Of a stretch of 64,000 nucleotides of DNA, positions 23,749-34,172 are shown in pieces (positions within the stretch are counted from its first letter, which is position 1; every line of letters starts with the position of its first letter). The stretch comes from Synechococcus sp. NOUM97013. GTDB lineage: Bacteria; Cyanobacteriota; Cyanobacteriia; PCC-6307; Cyanobiaceae. The notes beneath the pieces are model-generated. The model searched no databases. It saw only the letters and a list, made by a program, of their open reading frames with translations, and was not told the origin of the DNA. Both the position numbers and the translations under genes were made by a program. The DNA lies in the NCBI RefSeq assembly GCF_014279815.1, contig NZ_CP047941.1:992001-1056000 (forward strand). The letters are read 5' to 3'.

Positions 23749-25084
23749 GTGTGTGCTGGAGGCCAGCGGTCTGCGGCGTCGTTACGACACTGTTGGTGTG
23801 CTCGATGCCAGCATCAACGTCGCCGCCTGCGAGTCGGTGGCGGTGCTCGGTCGATCAGGCTCTGGCAAGTCCACGCTTGTGGCCATGCTGGCGGGACTGT
23901 GCCGGCCGCAATCGGGAACAGTGACGCTGCACATCGATCAACCTTGTGATCTGTGGAGCCTCACAACGGCTGAGCGCTGTCGGTTAAGGCGCGGTCCCAT
24001 CGGGTTTGTCAGCCAGTTCACCAGCCTGTTGCCGGCCTTCACCACGCTTGAAAACCTCATGCTCCCGGCCCAACTGGCCGGAAAGGACGGCCAATTAGAC
24101 CTTCAGGCCATGGCCTTGGATGGGCTGAAGGCCGTGGGTCTCGAGCATCGGCGTGACACCTTGGCATCTCAGCTCTCCGGGGGTGAGCAGAGACGAGCCA
24201 TCGTTGCTCGTGGCTTGATGGCTCGACCGCGGCTGTTGCTAGCTGATGAACCCACCAGCAACCTGGATGAAGCCAGCGAAGAAGACGTGTTTCGCTGCAT
24301 ACAGCAGCTTTGCACCAGCGCAGGCACGGCACTGGTGATGGTGACCCACAACCAGGAGTTGGCGAAGCGCTGTGATCGCATGTTGATCTTGGATCAAGGT
24401 GTGTTGCGCGAGCCCGGCAGCGCCTGTGTTCCTGCACCCGCCAGAGCAACCAAACACCCCGATGGAGTTCACAAGGATGTTGCCGATCCGCAGCGACGTC
24501 GTCTGCTATTGGGAGGCTTCACCGTTGCCATGGCACTGACGGGAGCCACCGGGTTGGCAACGCGTGCTCTTGAGCAGCGGAAGGAGGTGGCTCACCAAGC
24601 TGGCAATCAAATTCAGCGTTTGGCTTTCAGTGGTCTCTCCGCTGAACTGACCAGCGTGGAACGGATGGGATCCAATGGGTACCGGGGCACGATCGCGGTG
24701 GAGAACCTTGATGCTCTGCAGTCGCTCTATCTGCTGCCCTTAGACGTGCAGATCTACGTCCAGCAGGGCAACCGATGGAATCCTTTTGCGGCCACCTGGA
24801 GTGACGCCAGCCGTGGAGTTGTGCAGCTGCGTCAACCTGAAGTCCTGCAATTTGAACTGCGCGAGCTGCCGGCGCAATTCACGGAATTGGTTCCGGGCTA
24901 CCTCCATGTTCGCGTCGACGTCACCTATGCCATCGCCGATGGTCCTGATCCTGAACAGAACCCCGTCGAGCGACGGGACTCGTTCTTCGTTTACCTGCTG
25001 CCACTCCGGCCTGATGCTGAAAAACTGGCCCAGAACAATTTTCCAGGGGATCCTCCACTGTTCATTCCGATGCCTCCCCATTAA
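23741..25084 (+). CDS. ABC ATPase fused to TM and periplasmic domain
   Basis: The 447-residue protein begins with a complete LolD/MacB-type ATPase: Walker A GRSGSGKST (37-45), signature LSGGEQRR (145-152), Walker B LLLADEPT (165-172) and switch His203. After a linker and a basic patch (QRRR, 251-254) comes one hydrophobic helix (about 255-274). A beta-rich domain of about 170 residues follows, not recognised from any family. By the positive-inside rule it lies in the periplasm. This fusion is unusual. A frameless gene merger by sequencing error is unlikely because the frame is continuous. Confidence 0.75.
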   Translation: MGECVLEASGLRRRYDTVGVLDASINVAACESVAVLGRSGSGKSTLVAMLAGLCRPQSGTVTLHIDQPCDLWSLTTAERCRLRRGPIGFVSQFTSLLPAFTTLENLMLPAQLAGKDGQLDLQAMALDGLKAVGLEHRRDTLASQLSGGEQRRAIVARGLMARPRLLLADEPTSNLDEASEEDVFRCIQQLCTSAGTALVMVTHNQELAKRCDRMLILDQGVLREPGSACVPAPARATKHPDGVHKDVADPQRRRLLLGGFTVAMALTGATGLATRALEQRKEVAHQAGNQIQRLAFSGLSAELTSVERMGSNGYRGTIAVENLDALQSLYLLPLDVQIYVQQGNRWNPFAATWSDASRGVVQLRQPEVLQFELRELPAQFTELVPGYLHVRVDVTYAIADGPDPEQNPVERRDSFFVYLLPLRPDAEKLAQNNFPGDPPLFIPMPPH

Positions 25085-25237
25085 CCACTGGCCCAACATG
25101 CCGAGACCGTTGTCCTCGATGTGACAACGGCACCATTGACAGTTTGGGATGTCGTGATCTGCTCAGCAGTCGTTTTGCCTTCGGGTGGTTCTGTTCGGCG
25201 CCGAAGGAGTGGTTCGCCGCTGGCCTGATCCATTCCT

Positions 25238-25352
25238 CTGCAGGATCACTGCATTGATGGGGAGTGTGGTGGCTGGAGCTGGTGTGAATCCTGCTGATCA
25301 ACGCTGGGGTTTCTGGCCGCTGCTGCCACTTAGCTCCCAGTTGCAGGAATAG
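25238..25352 (+). pseudogene. truncated copy of DUF4336 gene start
   Basis: From 25268 to 25327, 55 of 60 bases match the start of the DUF4336 gene (29241-29300), and weaker similarity extends back to CTGCAG at 25238. The frame from GTG 25269 encodes VNPADQRWGFWPLLPL and then stops at 25352 after unrelated sequence. It is a remnant left by insertion or duplication, and forms the left arm of a direct repeat around the efflux genes. Confidence 0.75.
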
Positions 25353-25489
25353 GTCTGAGGGGCTTGTCCATGAGTTGTCCCTGGAATCTTGTGCAACTGG
25401 ATTTGACGATGTGCAACTGAGGTTTCCTTCGCAGGTTGTTGAGTCCCATCAATCAGCCGAGAATTGGGCGTCGTCTGCTCTTTGAGCGC

Positions 25490-26080
25490 ATGCGTGCGTT
25501 CGTTCTCAGCTGTGCAATGCTCTGCGGTGGTGTTCAGGGCTTTGTTGTTACCCCTGCCGCGCTGGGCCATTCCGGCCATGGCGATGAGTTCGTTCAGAAC
25601 GGCGAGGTCGGTCAAGTGAAGGCCTCGCCTGAGCAGGATCAGCTCTTGGGCATCACCACTGCTGCACCGCAGAGCGAGCTTGATGGGCAGTTGACACTGC
25701 CGACTGTTGCCATCGTTGATGCAAATGGAAAATCACTGGTGTTCGTTCGCAGTGGCAACACCTATGACCCGGTCTTCGTCGTTCTTGGAGCTGTAAAGGG
25801 AGATCGCACGGTTGTTCTGGAGGGCGTCAGCGCCAATGAACAGGTGGTTGTTTCAGGTGCTCTCTCGCTTTATGCCGAGTCTCAGAAGAAGGATCGCGTT
25901 CCTGTTGAGGCAAGCCCAGCAAGCACCGCTTCGGCCAAGCCAGCTCAGGCTGACGATCAATCGGCACAAACCAGGACTCCGGCATGGCTACTCCCGGGAG
26001 GTGTTGGTGTTGCTGTGCTCGTGATCCTTGCTGTGGGATTGAGCCTTCGCAGCCGTGGTTCTGGATCCAAGCAAAGCTGA
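25490..26080 (+). CDS. short RND periplasmic adaptor-like protein
   Basis: The 196-residue protein has a signal peptide and the His-containing GHSGHGDEF typical of heavy-metal adaptor N-termini. It passes within a few residues to the C-terminal membrane-proximal domain (LVFVRSGNTYDPVFVVLGAVKGD) and ends in a membrane helix (LLPGGVGVAVLVILAVGL). The lipoyl-like and helical-hairpin domains of normal adaptors (about 350-450 residues) are missing. It is probably an internal-deletion product and may be inactive. It precedes the CzcA/CusA-type pump gene by 12 bases. Confidence 0.6.
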   Translation: MRAFVLSCAMLCGGVQGFVVTPAALGHSGHGDEFVQNGEVGQVKASPEQDQLLGITTAAPQSELDGQLTLPTVAIVDANGKSLVFVRSGNTYDPVFVVLGAVKGDRTVVLEGVSANEQVVVSGALSLYAESQKKDRVPVEASPASTASAKPAQADDQSAQTRTPAWLLPGGVGVAVLVILAVGLSLRSRGSGSKQS

Positions 26081-26092
26081 TCGGACACCCCG

Positions 26093-29000
26093 ATGTTGAC
26101 CAGGCTGCTGAATGCCATCTTGCGTGCTTCGATTGCGCGCCGCTGGCTGGTTGTTTTCTGCTCGCTGTTGATCAGTGTTTGGGGTGTTCTGAACCTTGTT
26201 CAGATGCCCCTGGATGTGTTTCCTCCCTTCGCGCCGCCGCAGGTGGAAATCCAAACAGCTGCTCCTGGTTTGGCACCGGAGCAGGTTGAGCGGCAGATCA
26301 GTGCGCCGATTGAGGCAGCTGTGAATGGTTTGCCAGGTGTGGAGGTGGTGCGCTCAGCATCCAAACCTGGCCTCTCGATGGTGCAGGTGGTGTTCCGCGA
26401 TGCCGCGCAGTTGCAGAACGCCCGCCAGTTGGTGTCTGAACGGTTGCAGCAGCTCCGCACACAGTTGCCAGCCTCGGCCGATTCGCCGGACATTTCCCCA
26501 CCGCTTTCGCCCCTCGGCACCGTTCTCCAATAAGCCTTCACCCTGCCGGATTCGGCGACGGCAGATGAGCAATTGCGACTGCGCTCATTGGTTCAAACCA
26601 CCTATGAGAACGCTTTGCTTGCCATCCCTGGCGTAGCCCAGGTGACGATCTACGGCGGTGACCTGCCGCAGACACAAGTGCAGCTGAACCTTGCGGCACT
26701 GCAGCAGCGCGATCTTGCTCTCGCTGATGTTGTTCAGGCGATTCGCGATTCTCTGTTCAACGGCCGCGGTGGTGTTCAGGTTGCTGGCGGTCAAGAACGT
26801 TTGATCCTTCCTCCCACCTTCAGCACGAGCAGTGCTGATCTGGAACGGGCACCGGTGCGTTCAGCAACTGGTGAGATCAGCTCGTTAGGCGATGTTGCCG
26901 AGATTCGCTCCGGTTCAGCCATGCGGCGTGGGGAAGCCACATTCAATGCCAAGCCCGCTGTGGTGTTGATGATCAACAAACAGCCCGATGTGGATACCCC
27001 GCGGCTGACGCGGGCTGTGGAACAACGGGTTGAACAGCTCAATGCATCCCTGCCGGAGGGTGTGCAGGTGCATCAGACCTTCCGGCAGGCCCAGTTCATC
27101 GACATTGCCATCCGCAATGTGAGTGAGTCACTGCTGCTCGGCGTAGTGATCGTGGCGGCCGTGTTGGTGCTGTTTCTGATGAATTGGCGCACAGCCTTGA
27201 TCACCCTCAGCGCCATTCCGTTGTCGTTGTTGGTGGGTTTGTTGTTGATGCGCTGGCTCGGGCTGCAGCTCAACACCATGACCCTTGGTGGTTTGGTGGT
27301 TGCCATTGGGTCGGTGGTCGATGACGCCATCGTCGACATGGAGAACTGCTACCGGGGCCTGCGCCGCAATCGCCAGTTGCCCTCACCCCAAGACTCTTTG
27401 GAGGTGGTGTTTCGCACGTCAGTTGAGGTGCGTCAGCCGGTGCTGTTCTCCACCTTGATCATCGTGGTGGTGTTTGCCCCGATCTTCACGCTCACGGGCG
27501 TGGAAGGGCGCATTTTTATGCCGATGGGCATTGCCTACGTGCTGTCGATTGTGGCGTCGACGCTGGTGGCGCTCACCCTTTCACCAGCCCTCTGTGCTTT
27601 GTTGCTGAGTCGGGCTCCGCTGCCAGCTGAAAGCTCTTGGATTGAGCACACGGCAGCACGGCTCTACACACCGATCCTCAATCTGGCTTTGGCCACGCCG
27701 CGCCGTGTTTTGGCCCTTGCCCTGGCAACGGTGGTGGCGGCTGTCTTGATTCTCCCTGGGCTTGGGCGGGTGTTCTTGCCGGAGTTCCGCGAGCAATCCC
27801 TGGTGAACTCGATGGTGCTCTACCCGGGTGTGTCGCTCGAGATGACCAGCCGCGCCGGCACAGTTCTCTCAGAACGCCTCCAGTCCAGCGACGATGTCGA
27901 CTGGATTCAGGTGCGCTCCGGGCGCGCCCCAGGAGATGCCGATGGTGCGGGCGTGAACATCGCCCATGTGGATCTTGAACTGAGTGATCAGGCCATGGCT
28001 GATCGCCCGGCTGCCATTACGCGGATCCGTGAGGCCTTTCTCGCGCTGCCTGGTGTGGCCCCCAACATCGGTGGGTTCATCTCCCATCGGATGGATGAAG
28101 TGCTTTCTGGCGTACGCAGTGCCATCGCCATCAAGATTTCCGGCCCTGATCTCAATGAACTGCGCCGTCTTGGTGAACAGGTTCGTGATGTGGTGGCGGA
28201 TGTGCCAGGTGTGGTCGATCTTCAGCTTGAGCCTCTGCTGCCTGTGCCCCAGATCCAGCTGACGCTTGATCGTGAACGGGCGCTGCAGGACGGAGTCAGC
28301 CTTGCCTCGCTAGCCGAAGCGATCGACGTTGCTCTGCACGGTGCAGGCATCAGTCCAGCTGAGCCCGCCAGTGGCCGTGATCCCCTGGTTGTGACGCTCC
28401 CTCCTGAGCAACGCAGTGATTTGGATGCGTTGCGAAGCCTGCCGATTCGAACCGCCTCCGGCGTGCTCAAACCGCTTGGCGATTTCGTCTTGGTGGCCTC
28501 GACCCGTGGCCCGAATGAGATCAACCGTGAGGACGTGGCTCGCCGGATCGTGGTGTCGGCCAATGTGTCCGGCCGCCCTTTGGGCCCTGTGGTGAACGAC
28601 ATTCGCAGCCAGGTGGCCAAGGACATCCGGCTTCCGGTTGGCTACAGCATTCGCTACGGAGGTCAATTCGAATCAGAGCAACGCGCAACCCGTGCCTTGG
28701 TTCTCTACAGCCTTGTGGCCGCTGTGGTGATTGCGGGTTTGATGCTGGTGGCGGTGCGTTCCTGGCCGGCCACGGTGGCCATCCTGATCAATCTGCCCTT
28801 GGCCCTGGTTGGTGGGCTCGTCGCCGTTTTGATCAGTGGTGGGGTGCTGTCGGTGGCGTCCTTGATCGGTTTCATCACCTTGTTCGGAGTGGCCGTTCGC
28901 AATGGCCTGTTGCTGGTGGACAACTTCAATCGGCGTCATCAAAACGGTGAGCCACCAATGGAGTTGATCCGGAACGGCAGCCTCGAAAGGCTCAATGCGA

Positions 29001-29197
29001 TCTTGATGACGGCACTGACCTCATCCCTTGGCATGGTGCCGTTGGCGCTTGCTTTTGGCGCCGGCAATGAAATCCTTCAGCCTCTCGCCATCGTTGTGCT
29101 CGGAGGGTTGATCACCTCAACTCTGCTCACGTTGGTGGTGATTCCGGCGTTGTATGCATCCTATGGGCGATGGCTTCTGCCTTCTGAGGCTCGTTAA
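26093..29197 (+). pseudogene. heavy-metal RND efflux pump, CzcA/CusA type, in-frame stop
   Basis: Two open frames, 26093-26533 and 26573-29197, are in the same reading frame and are separated by one TAA at 26531-26533. Together they give about 1034 residues, the normal length for HME-RND pumps. The N-terminal part has RRWLVVFCSLLISVWGV and PPQVEIQTAAPGLAPEQVE; the second has VGSVVDDAIVDMENCYR (membrane helix 4 motif) and twelve-helix topology overall. The stop truncates the protein at residue 146. A sequencing error is possible, but the short adaptor next to it supports decay. Confidence 0.8.
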
Positions 29198-29208
29198 ACC
29201 ACGGGTGC

Positions 29209-29300
29209 CTGCAGAATCACGGCAGTGAAAGGGCGATCTCGGTGGCTGGAGCTGGTGTAAATCCTGCTGATCAGTACTGGGGTTTTTGGCCGCTGCTGCC
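29209..29300 (+). repeat. right copy of direct repeat around efflux genes
   Basis: This is the intact partner of 25238-25327. It covers the short leader and first 19 codons or so of the DUF4336 gene. The two copies are in direct orientation about 4 kb apart, so recombination between them would delete the efflux module. Confidence 0.7.
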
Positions 29301-30414
29301 GTTGTATCCCTACGGCCGCCGTGCCACGCACTTTGAAGAGCTGATTCCTGGCCAGGTCTGGAGCTTCGAGCAGCTTCAGGGGGTGTATTACGTCGCCGTG
29401 CCGATTCGGCTCACAGTGGTGAAGGTGCCAGGCGGCTTGATGCTGGTGAATCCATTGCCGCCGACACGGGAACTTCGCGCTGGCATTGCTGCTCTAGAAG
29501 CTGAATATGGATCGGTGCGCACGATCGTCCTTCCCACCGCTTCAGGGTTGGAGCACAAGCTTCCCCTTGGTCCCCTGGCCCGCGCTTTCCCGAATGCGGA
29601 GGTGTGGGTGTGTCCAGGCCAGTGGAGTTTCCCGCTGCAGCTACCCCTGTCATGGCTTGGGGTGCCGGCCCGTCGCACCAAGGTGTTGCTCGACGATGGC
29701 GTTCCCCATGGCGATGTCTGCCGCTGGATCTCCCTTGGACCTCTTGATCTGGGCGTTGGTCGCTTTCAGGAGATCAGCTGTCTGCATCGCCCTTCGGGTG
29801 CCCTGCTGGTGACCGATGCCCTGGTGGGCATTGCTGCCGAACCTCCCGCTGTGTTTGATGCCGATCCCGCTCCCTTGCTGTTTCACGCCCGTGATCGGGG
29901 TGATCAACCGTTGGTTGACACACCGGCCAACAGGCAGAGGGGCTGGGCGCGCTTGGTGCTGTTTGCCTCGTATCTGCGTCCGGAACCCCTTGAGGTGCCT
30001 GGGATTCTTGATGTGATTCGCCAGGCGTTCAAGCCTGGGTTGCGTTCAGCACGGGCTCACTTCGGTTTGTATCCCTTCGCCTGGACACCGGGCTGGCAGG
30101 ACGCTGCGGCCGTTCTGATCGGCGATCACAGCCCCAAACTGCAGGTGGCACCTGTGTTGGAACGGCTTGTGTTGCCGCGTGCCCGTGAAGCCCTGTTGGA
30201 GTGGCTGCTGGAGCTCGAGCAACAGCTGGATTTGCGGTGGCTGGTTCCAGCCCACTATTCAGCTCCGCTGGCCTTCACGCCGCAAGTGGTGTTTGAGCTT
30301 CGCCAACAGATTGAGGCGAGAATCTGGGCTCCCAGTGATGGCAACTGGGAATTCCTGGGGGGAATTGATCAAAAACTGCTGGATCTCGGTGTGGTTCCTC
30401 AGAATCCCCGCTAG
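29242..30414 (+). CDS. DUF4336 domain protein
   Basis: The 390-residue protein matches the cyanobacterial/plant DUF4336 family, related in fold to metallo-beta-lactamases. Conserved blocks include GFWPLLPLYPYGRRAT, VPIRLTVVKVPGGLMLVNPLPPT, SGLEHKLPLGPLARAFP and a C-terminal LVPAHYSAP. Function is unknown. GTG 29242 is the start, preceded by AAAGGG at a somewhat long spacing. Its first part is duplicated near 25.3 kb. Confidence 0.82.
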   Translation: MAGAGVNPADQYWGFWPLLPLYPYGRRATHFEELIPGQVWSFEQLQGVYYVAVPIRLTVVKVPGGLMLVNPLPPTRELRAGIAALEAEYGSVRTIVLPTASGLEHKLPLGPLARAFPNAEVWVCPGQWSFPLQLPLSWLGVPARRTKVLLDDGVPHGDVCRWISLGPLDLGVGRFQEISCLHRPSGALLVTDALVGIAAEPPAVFDADPAPLLFHARDRGDQPLVDTPANRQRGWARLVLFASYLRPEPLEVPGILDVIRQAFKPGLRSARAHFGLYPFAWTPGWQDAAAVLIGDHSPKLQVAPVLERLVLPRAREALLEWLLELEQQLDLRWLVPAHYSAPLAFTPQVVFELRQQIEARIWAPSDGNWEFLGGIDQKLLDLGVVPQNPR

Positions 30415-30438
30415 CCGAGATCAGCGATTCGGCTCAAG

Positions 30439-30786
30439 TCAGAGCTTGATGTCGTCGTCGATGACCATGTCGTCATCACCAAAGAGGGTTTCCTCCAGCT
30501 CCTTGCGCTGCTCCATCTGGCGCAGGAAATAACCGGTCATCATCGCCGAGGCCAACATGTTGGCCAGGTTGTCGCGGTTGGCCGTCACCTTCACTTCAAA
30601 CTGTTCGCCGGGGAGCATGCCCAGCAAGCCCTGAACGTTGTGGCGAATGATGTCTTGAATGTCGTTGCTTGCAGACTTAGCGACCCGTTGCAGCACATCA
30701 GGAGATTGATCCTGGAGGTACTGAATCAAGCCATTCACAGGCTGGCCGTCTTGGTTGTCGGTGGTCAAAAACTCAGGGTTGAACAT
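30439..30786 (-). CDS. DUF760 family protein
   Basis: The 115-residue soluble protein matches DUF760, a family of cyanobacteria and plastids, with LIQYLQDQSPDVLQRVAKSA, IIRHNVQGLLGMLP and MMTGYFLRQMEQR. It ends in an acidic tail. The function is not established. It may share a transcript with lepB upstream, 12 bases away. Confidence 0.88.
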   Translation of the reverse strand: MFNPEFLTTDNQDGQPVNGLIQYLQDQSPDVLQRVAKSASNDIQDIIRHNVQGLLGMLPGEQFEVKVTANRDNLANMLASAMMTGYFLRQMEQRKELEETLFGDDDMVIDDDIKL

Positions 30787-30798
30787 CCCACCGCTCCG

Positions 30799-31416
30799 TC
30801 ATGTCACAGACCTTATCGCAGCTGGGCTCATCGTCACAGTTGATGACGGTTGGGAGAACCGTATTGGACCGAACCGTTGGAGGGGCCAATAACGCCAAAC
30901 CGCGGTGCCAATGACATCGTCTTCTGGCAGCGGGCCCCAAAGGTGAGAATCCAGGCTGGCATTGCGGTTGTCTCCCATCACCCACAGTTCACCCTGGGGC
31001 ACTTCAACGGGAGCCATGGCGTAATCAATCGGCTCCGCGATCCACGGTTCCTCAACGAGGCTTCCGTTTCTAAACAGCTGTCCCTCTTTCACCTCCAGCT
31101 GGTCACCCGGTCGACCCACCACCCGTTTGATCAAGGCTGCGTCTGGGTCATAGCCCGCCTGCACCAGCTGTTCGGGGACGCGGAACACCACGACGCTGTT
31201 GAGCGGCAAGGCTTGATGCCGCAGGCGCTCAAGCCGTGGACGCAGTTTCTCCACCAGGATTCGGTCCTGCAGTTGCAGGGTCGGCAGCATCGAGCCGGAG
31301 GGAATCCAGCGTGGCTCCATCACCTGCCAGCGCAGCAGCAGAGCCAGCAGCACCCACACCAGCAGCGATCGCCAGCCACCGCGGTGTTGATTCGATTGCG
31401 TGGACTGATCGCTCAT
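30799..31416 (-). CDS. lepB: signal peptidase I
   Basis: The 205-residue protein has one N-terminal membrane segment, the catalytic Ser in PSGSMLPTL, the catalytic Lys in LIKRVVGRPGDQL, and MGDNRNASLDSHLWGPLP, the S26 family box. It cleaves Sec signal peptides at the outer face of the inner or thylakoid membrane. The start at ATG 31416 leaves 56 bases to the divergent menD; the frame extends further upstream but overlaps menD. Confidence 0.92.
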   Translation of the reverse strand: MSDQSTQSNQHRGGWRSLLVWVLLALLLRWQVMEPRWIPSGSMLPTLQLQDRILVEKLRPRLERLRHQALPLNSVVVFRVPEQLVQAGYDPDAALIKRVVGRPGDQLEVKEGQLFRNGSLVEEPWIAEPIDYAMAPVEVPQGELWVMGDNRNASLDSHLWGPLPEDDVIGTAVWRYWPLQRFGPIRFSQPSSTVTMSPAAIRSVT

Positions 31417-31472
31417 CAAGGGTCCTGGTTGGGCAAGGTGGTGGTGCCTGATCGAGGATCGCATCAGCACCG

Positions 31473-33248
31473 ATGTCTGGCCTGAGCCTCGCCACCGACA
31501 ACCTGAGAGCAGCCATCCGACTGTTGCTGCAACTCCAGCAGCTTGGTCTTCAACACGTGGTGCTGTGCCCTGGTAGCCGATCAGCACCGCTGGCCCTCGC
31601 CGCCGGTGGACTGGCTGAGCGGGGCTTGCTGGATCTGGTGACGGCCATTGATGAGCGCTCAGCAGGGTTTCACGCCCTGGGTTTGGCAGCGGCTTCAGGC
31701 CGGCCTGTGGCCGTGATCACCACCTCCGGCACAGCGGTCGCCAACCTGCTGCCCGCAGCAGTCGAGGCCGACCGTTCCAGCATTCCCCTGCTGTTCCTGA
31801 CGGGCGATCGCCCGGAACGTCTCAAGAACTGTGGCGCCAATCAGACGGTCAATCAGGAGGACTTTCTCACCAGTGCCTGCCGTTGGATGGCGAGTGGTCC
31901 CGTCGATGGTTTGCATGGACTGCTTGCTGAGGAGCTGCGCTCTTTGACAGCCCAGGCCTGGGAGCGGTCACTCCAACCCCCCGGTCCTGTGCATCTCAAT
32001 CTTCCTTTTGAGGAGCCGCTGCATCCGAGTGCAGAGCAACAGCAGCAGCTCTGGTCGAGGATGGCGATGCCAAGCGATGCCCGGGTGCCCTTGTCTCGCC
32101 CGGCCATCACCCCACATCGCTCTGGCGTTTTGAGAGGTCCCGACTGGTCCCGCCCAGGTGTGGTGGTGGCAGGTCCATGGCGGGGACTGGCTGCAGATCT
32201 GCCGGCCTACCAGCAGGCCTTGCAAGAGCTGATGGACCGCACTGGCTGGCCGCTGCTGGCGGATCCGCTGGCTGCAGTCCCTTACCAGCTCTCTGGATTG
32301 ATTCGCCACTGGGATCTACTGCTGCCCACTGATCTCGGTGATCAATTCGGTTCCCTTCAGGTGCTGCGCCTCGGACCTCTTCCGGCTAGCCGCCGGCTTG
32401 AGGCCTGGCTGCGCTTTCAGGGTTCGGGGCAATGGTTGATCACAGAGGGCGACGCCCGTTGCCTCGACCCACTCGGACTCAGCCACCAAGACAGCCATGG
32501 GCTTGCGCGCTGGTGGCAGGCCAACCGTGATGGTGTTCGCTTTGCACCGCAGCGCTCTGCTGACCTGCTCCGCGGTTGGCAGCAAGCCGATCACCGCCTT
32601 CACACCAGGCTGCAATCGCTGCTGCCTCCTGCAGGCGCCATCAGCGAGCCAGCGTTGATGACTGCTCTGCCGGATTGTCTGCCGAAGCGGCTGCCAGTGA
32701 TGCTCGCAGCGAGTAGCCCAGTGCGGGATTGGCAGGCTTTTGCCGCAGCCGACATCGGCGCACGTCGTTGTTACAGCTTTCGTGGTGCCTCCGGCATTGA
32801 TGGCACGTTGTCGCTGGCGCTTGGGTTGGCGAAAGTTCTTGGCCCGACTCTGTTGATTAGCGGAGATCTGGCCCTCCAGCACGACAGCAACGGTTGGTTG
32901 CTGGCCAGTGCATCGGTGCTGCCGCTGGTGGTGCTGCTGATCGACAACGGTGGCGGCGGCATCTTCGGCCAGCTGCCCATCCCTGCGACATCGCCTGCTG
33001 CGTTCGATCAACTGTTTGCGATGCCGCAACGCTGCGATCCGCTGGCTCTGGCTGCCGCCCATGGTGTGCCAGGCAGGCAGATCAGCTGTCTGGATGATCT
33101 CCCTGCAGCGCTCGAGTGGGGCTTGGCGCAGCAGTCCACCGTGCTGCTGCGGGTCTGCACCGACCGTGTTGACGATGCTGAGCTTCGTCGCCATTGGCGT
33201 GATGCGCTCATCAACGCATCAGCGCGGGGGGGTACAACGGATGGCTGA
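31473..33248 (+). CDS. menD: SEPHCHC synthase
   Basis: The 591-residue ThDP enzyme has MenD signatures: [61 protein letters not shown] and C-terminal [15 protein letters not shown] with [12 protein letters not shown]. It joins isochorismate and 2-oxoglutarate in phylloquinone synthesis for photosystem I. menB follows 14 bases after, in one operon. Confidence 0.95.
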   Translation: MSGLSLATDNLRAAIRLLLQLQQLGLQHVVLCPGSRSAPLALAAGGLAERGLLDLVTAIDERSAGFHALGLAAASGRPVAVITTSGTAVANLLPAAVEADRSSIPLLFLTGDRPERLKNCGANQTVNQEDFLTSACRWMASGPVDGLHGLLAEELRSLTAQAWERSLQPPGPVHLNLPFEEPLHPSAEQQQQLWSRMAMPSDARVPLSRPAITPHRSGVLRGPDWSRPGVVVAGPWRGLAADLPAYQQALQELMDRTGWPLLADPLAAVPYQLSGLIRHWDLLLPTDLGDQFGSLQVLRLGPLPASRRLEAWLRFQGSGQWLITEGDARCLDPLGLSHQDSHGLARWWQANRDGVRFAPQRSADLLRGWQQADHRLHTRLQSLLPPAGAISEPALMTALPDCLPKRLPVMLAASSPVRDWQAFAAADIGARRCYSFRGASGIDGTLSLALGLAKVLGPTLLISGDLALQHDSNGWLLASASVLPLVVLLIDNGGGGIFGQLPIPATSPAAFDQLFAMPQRCDPLALAAAHGVPGRQISCLDDLPAALEWGLAQQSTVLLRVCTDRVDDAELRRHWRDALINASARGGTTDG

Positions 33249-33262
33249 TCGACGTCCTCGTC

Positions 33263-34138
33263 ATGGCTGATCCGGTCTCATCCCCTGTGCTTCCCGGCGA
33301 TCCTGGTGTGATCTGGCATCCCTGGACGCAATACGAGGACATCCGGCTGGATCGCGCCGAGCCAGGCATCGCCCGTGTGGCCATCGATCGCCCCCAGAAA
33401 CGCAATGCCTTCCGCCCACGCACCGTGGCTGAGCTTTGCGATGCCTTCGCGCGCATCCGTGATGACAGCAGTATCGGGGTGGTGCTGCTCACCGGGGTCG
33501 GACCCGCGGATGACGGCGGCTATGCCTTCTGTGCCGGAGGTGATCAAAGCGTTCGCGGCGATGGTGGTTACCTCGATGAGCAGGGACTGCCACGCCTAAA
33601 TGTGTTGGATCTGCAGCGTCTGATCCGCAGCCTTCCCAAGGTGGTGATCGCATTAGTGGCGGGCTATGCCATCGGCGGTGGACAGGTGCTGCACCTGCTC
33701 TGTGACCTCAGCCTGGCGGCGGACAACGCTGTGTTCGGGCAGACCGGACCGCGGGTGGGAAGCTTCGATGGAGGATTCGGCGCCGGGTATTTGGCTCGGG
33801 TGGTCGGACAGCGCAAAGCGAGGGAGATCTGGTTTCTCTGCCGCCGCTACGGCGCTGAGCAAGCACTGGAGATGGGTCTGGTGAATGCGGTGGTTCCCCT
33901 TGAGCAGCTTGAGGCTGAAGGCGTGCGTTGGGCCAAAGAGGTGCTGCAACACAGTCCAACGGCCATTCGTTGCCTGAAAGCCGCCTTCAATGCGGAAACC
34001 GATGGTTTGGCCGGCATCCAGGAGTTGGCAGGACAAGCCACCCACCTCTTCTATCGAACGGAGGAGGGGCAGGAGGGACGCAATGCCTTCCTGGAAAAAC
34101 GAGATCCTGACTTCTCGTCCTCACCCTGGTTGCCGTAG
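33263..34138 (+). CDS. menB: 1,4-dihydroxy-2-naphthoyl-CoA synthase
   Basis: The 291-residue crotonase-fold enzyme carries [49 protein letters not shown] and [14 protein letters not shown], which together identify MenB. It closes the naphthoate ring of phylloquinone. It is co-transcribed with menD. ATG 33263 agrees with family length. Confidence 0.95.
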   Translation: MADPVSSPVLPGDPGVIWHPWTQYEDIRLDRAEPGIARVAIDRPQKRNAFRPRTVAELCDAFARIRDDSSIGVVLLTGVGPADDGGYAFCAGGDQSVRGDGGYLDEQGLPRLNVLDLQRLIRSLPKVVIALVAGYAIGGGQVLHLLCDLSLAADNAVFGQTGPRVGSFDGGFGAGYLARVVGQRKAREIWFLCRRYGAEQALEMGLVNAVVPLEQLEAEGVRWAKEVLQHSPTAIRCLKAAFNAETDGLAGIQELAGQATHLFYRTEEGQEGRNAFLEKRDPDFSSSPWLP

Positions 34139-34172
34139 CTAGATAACGGTTGGGGTGTGCAATCGCATCAGA

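Noticed and set aside
26531-26533. Recoding or readthrough of the stop in the RND gene
   Set aside because: The stop is TAA, not TGA, so selenocysteine is excluded, and no slippery site or readthrough signal is seen; nonsense mutation is simpler.
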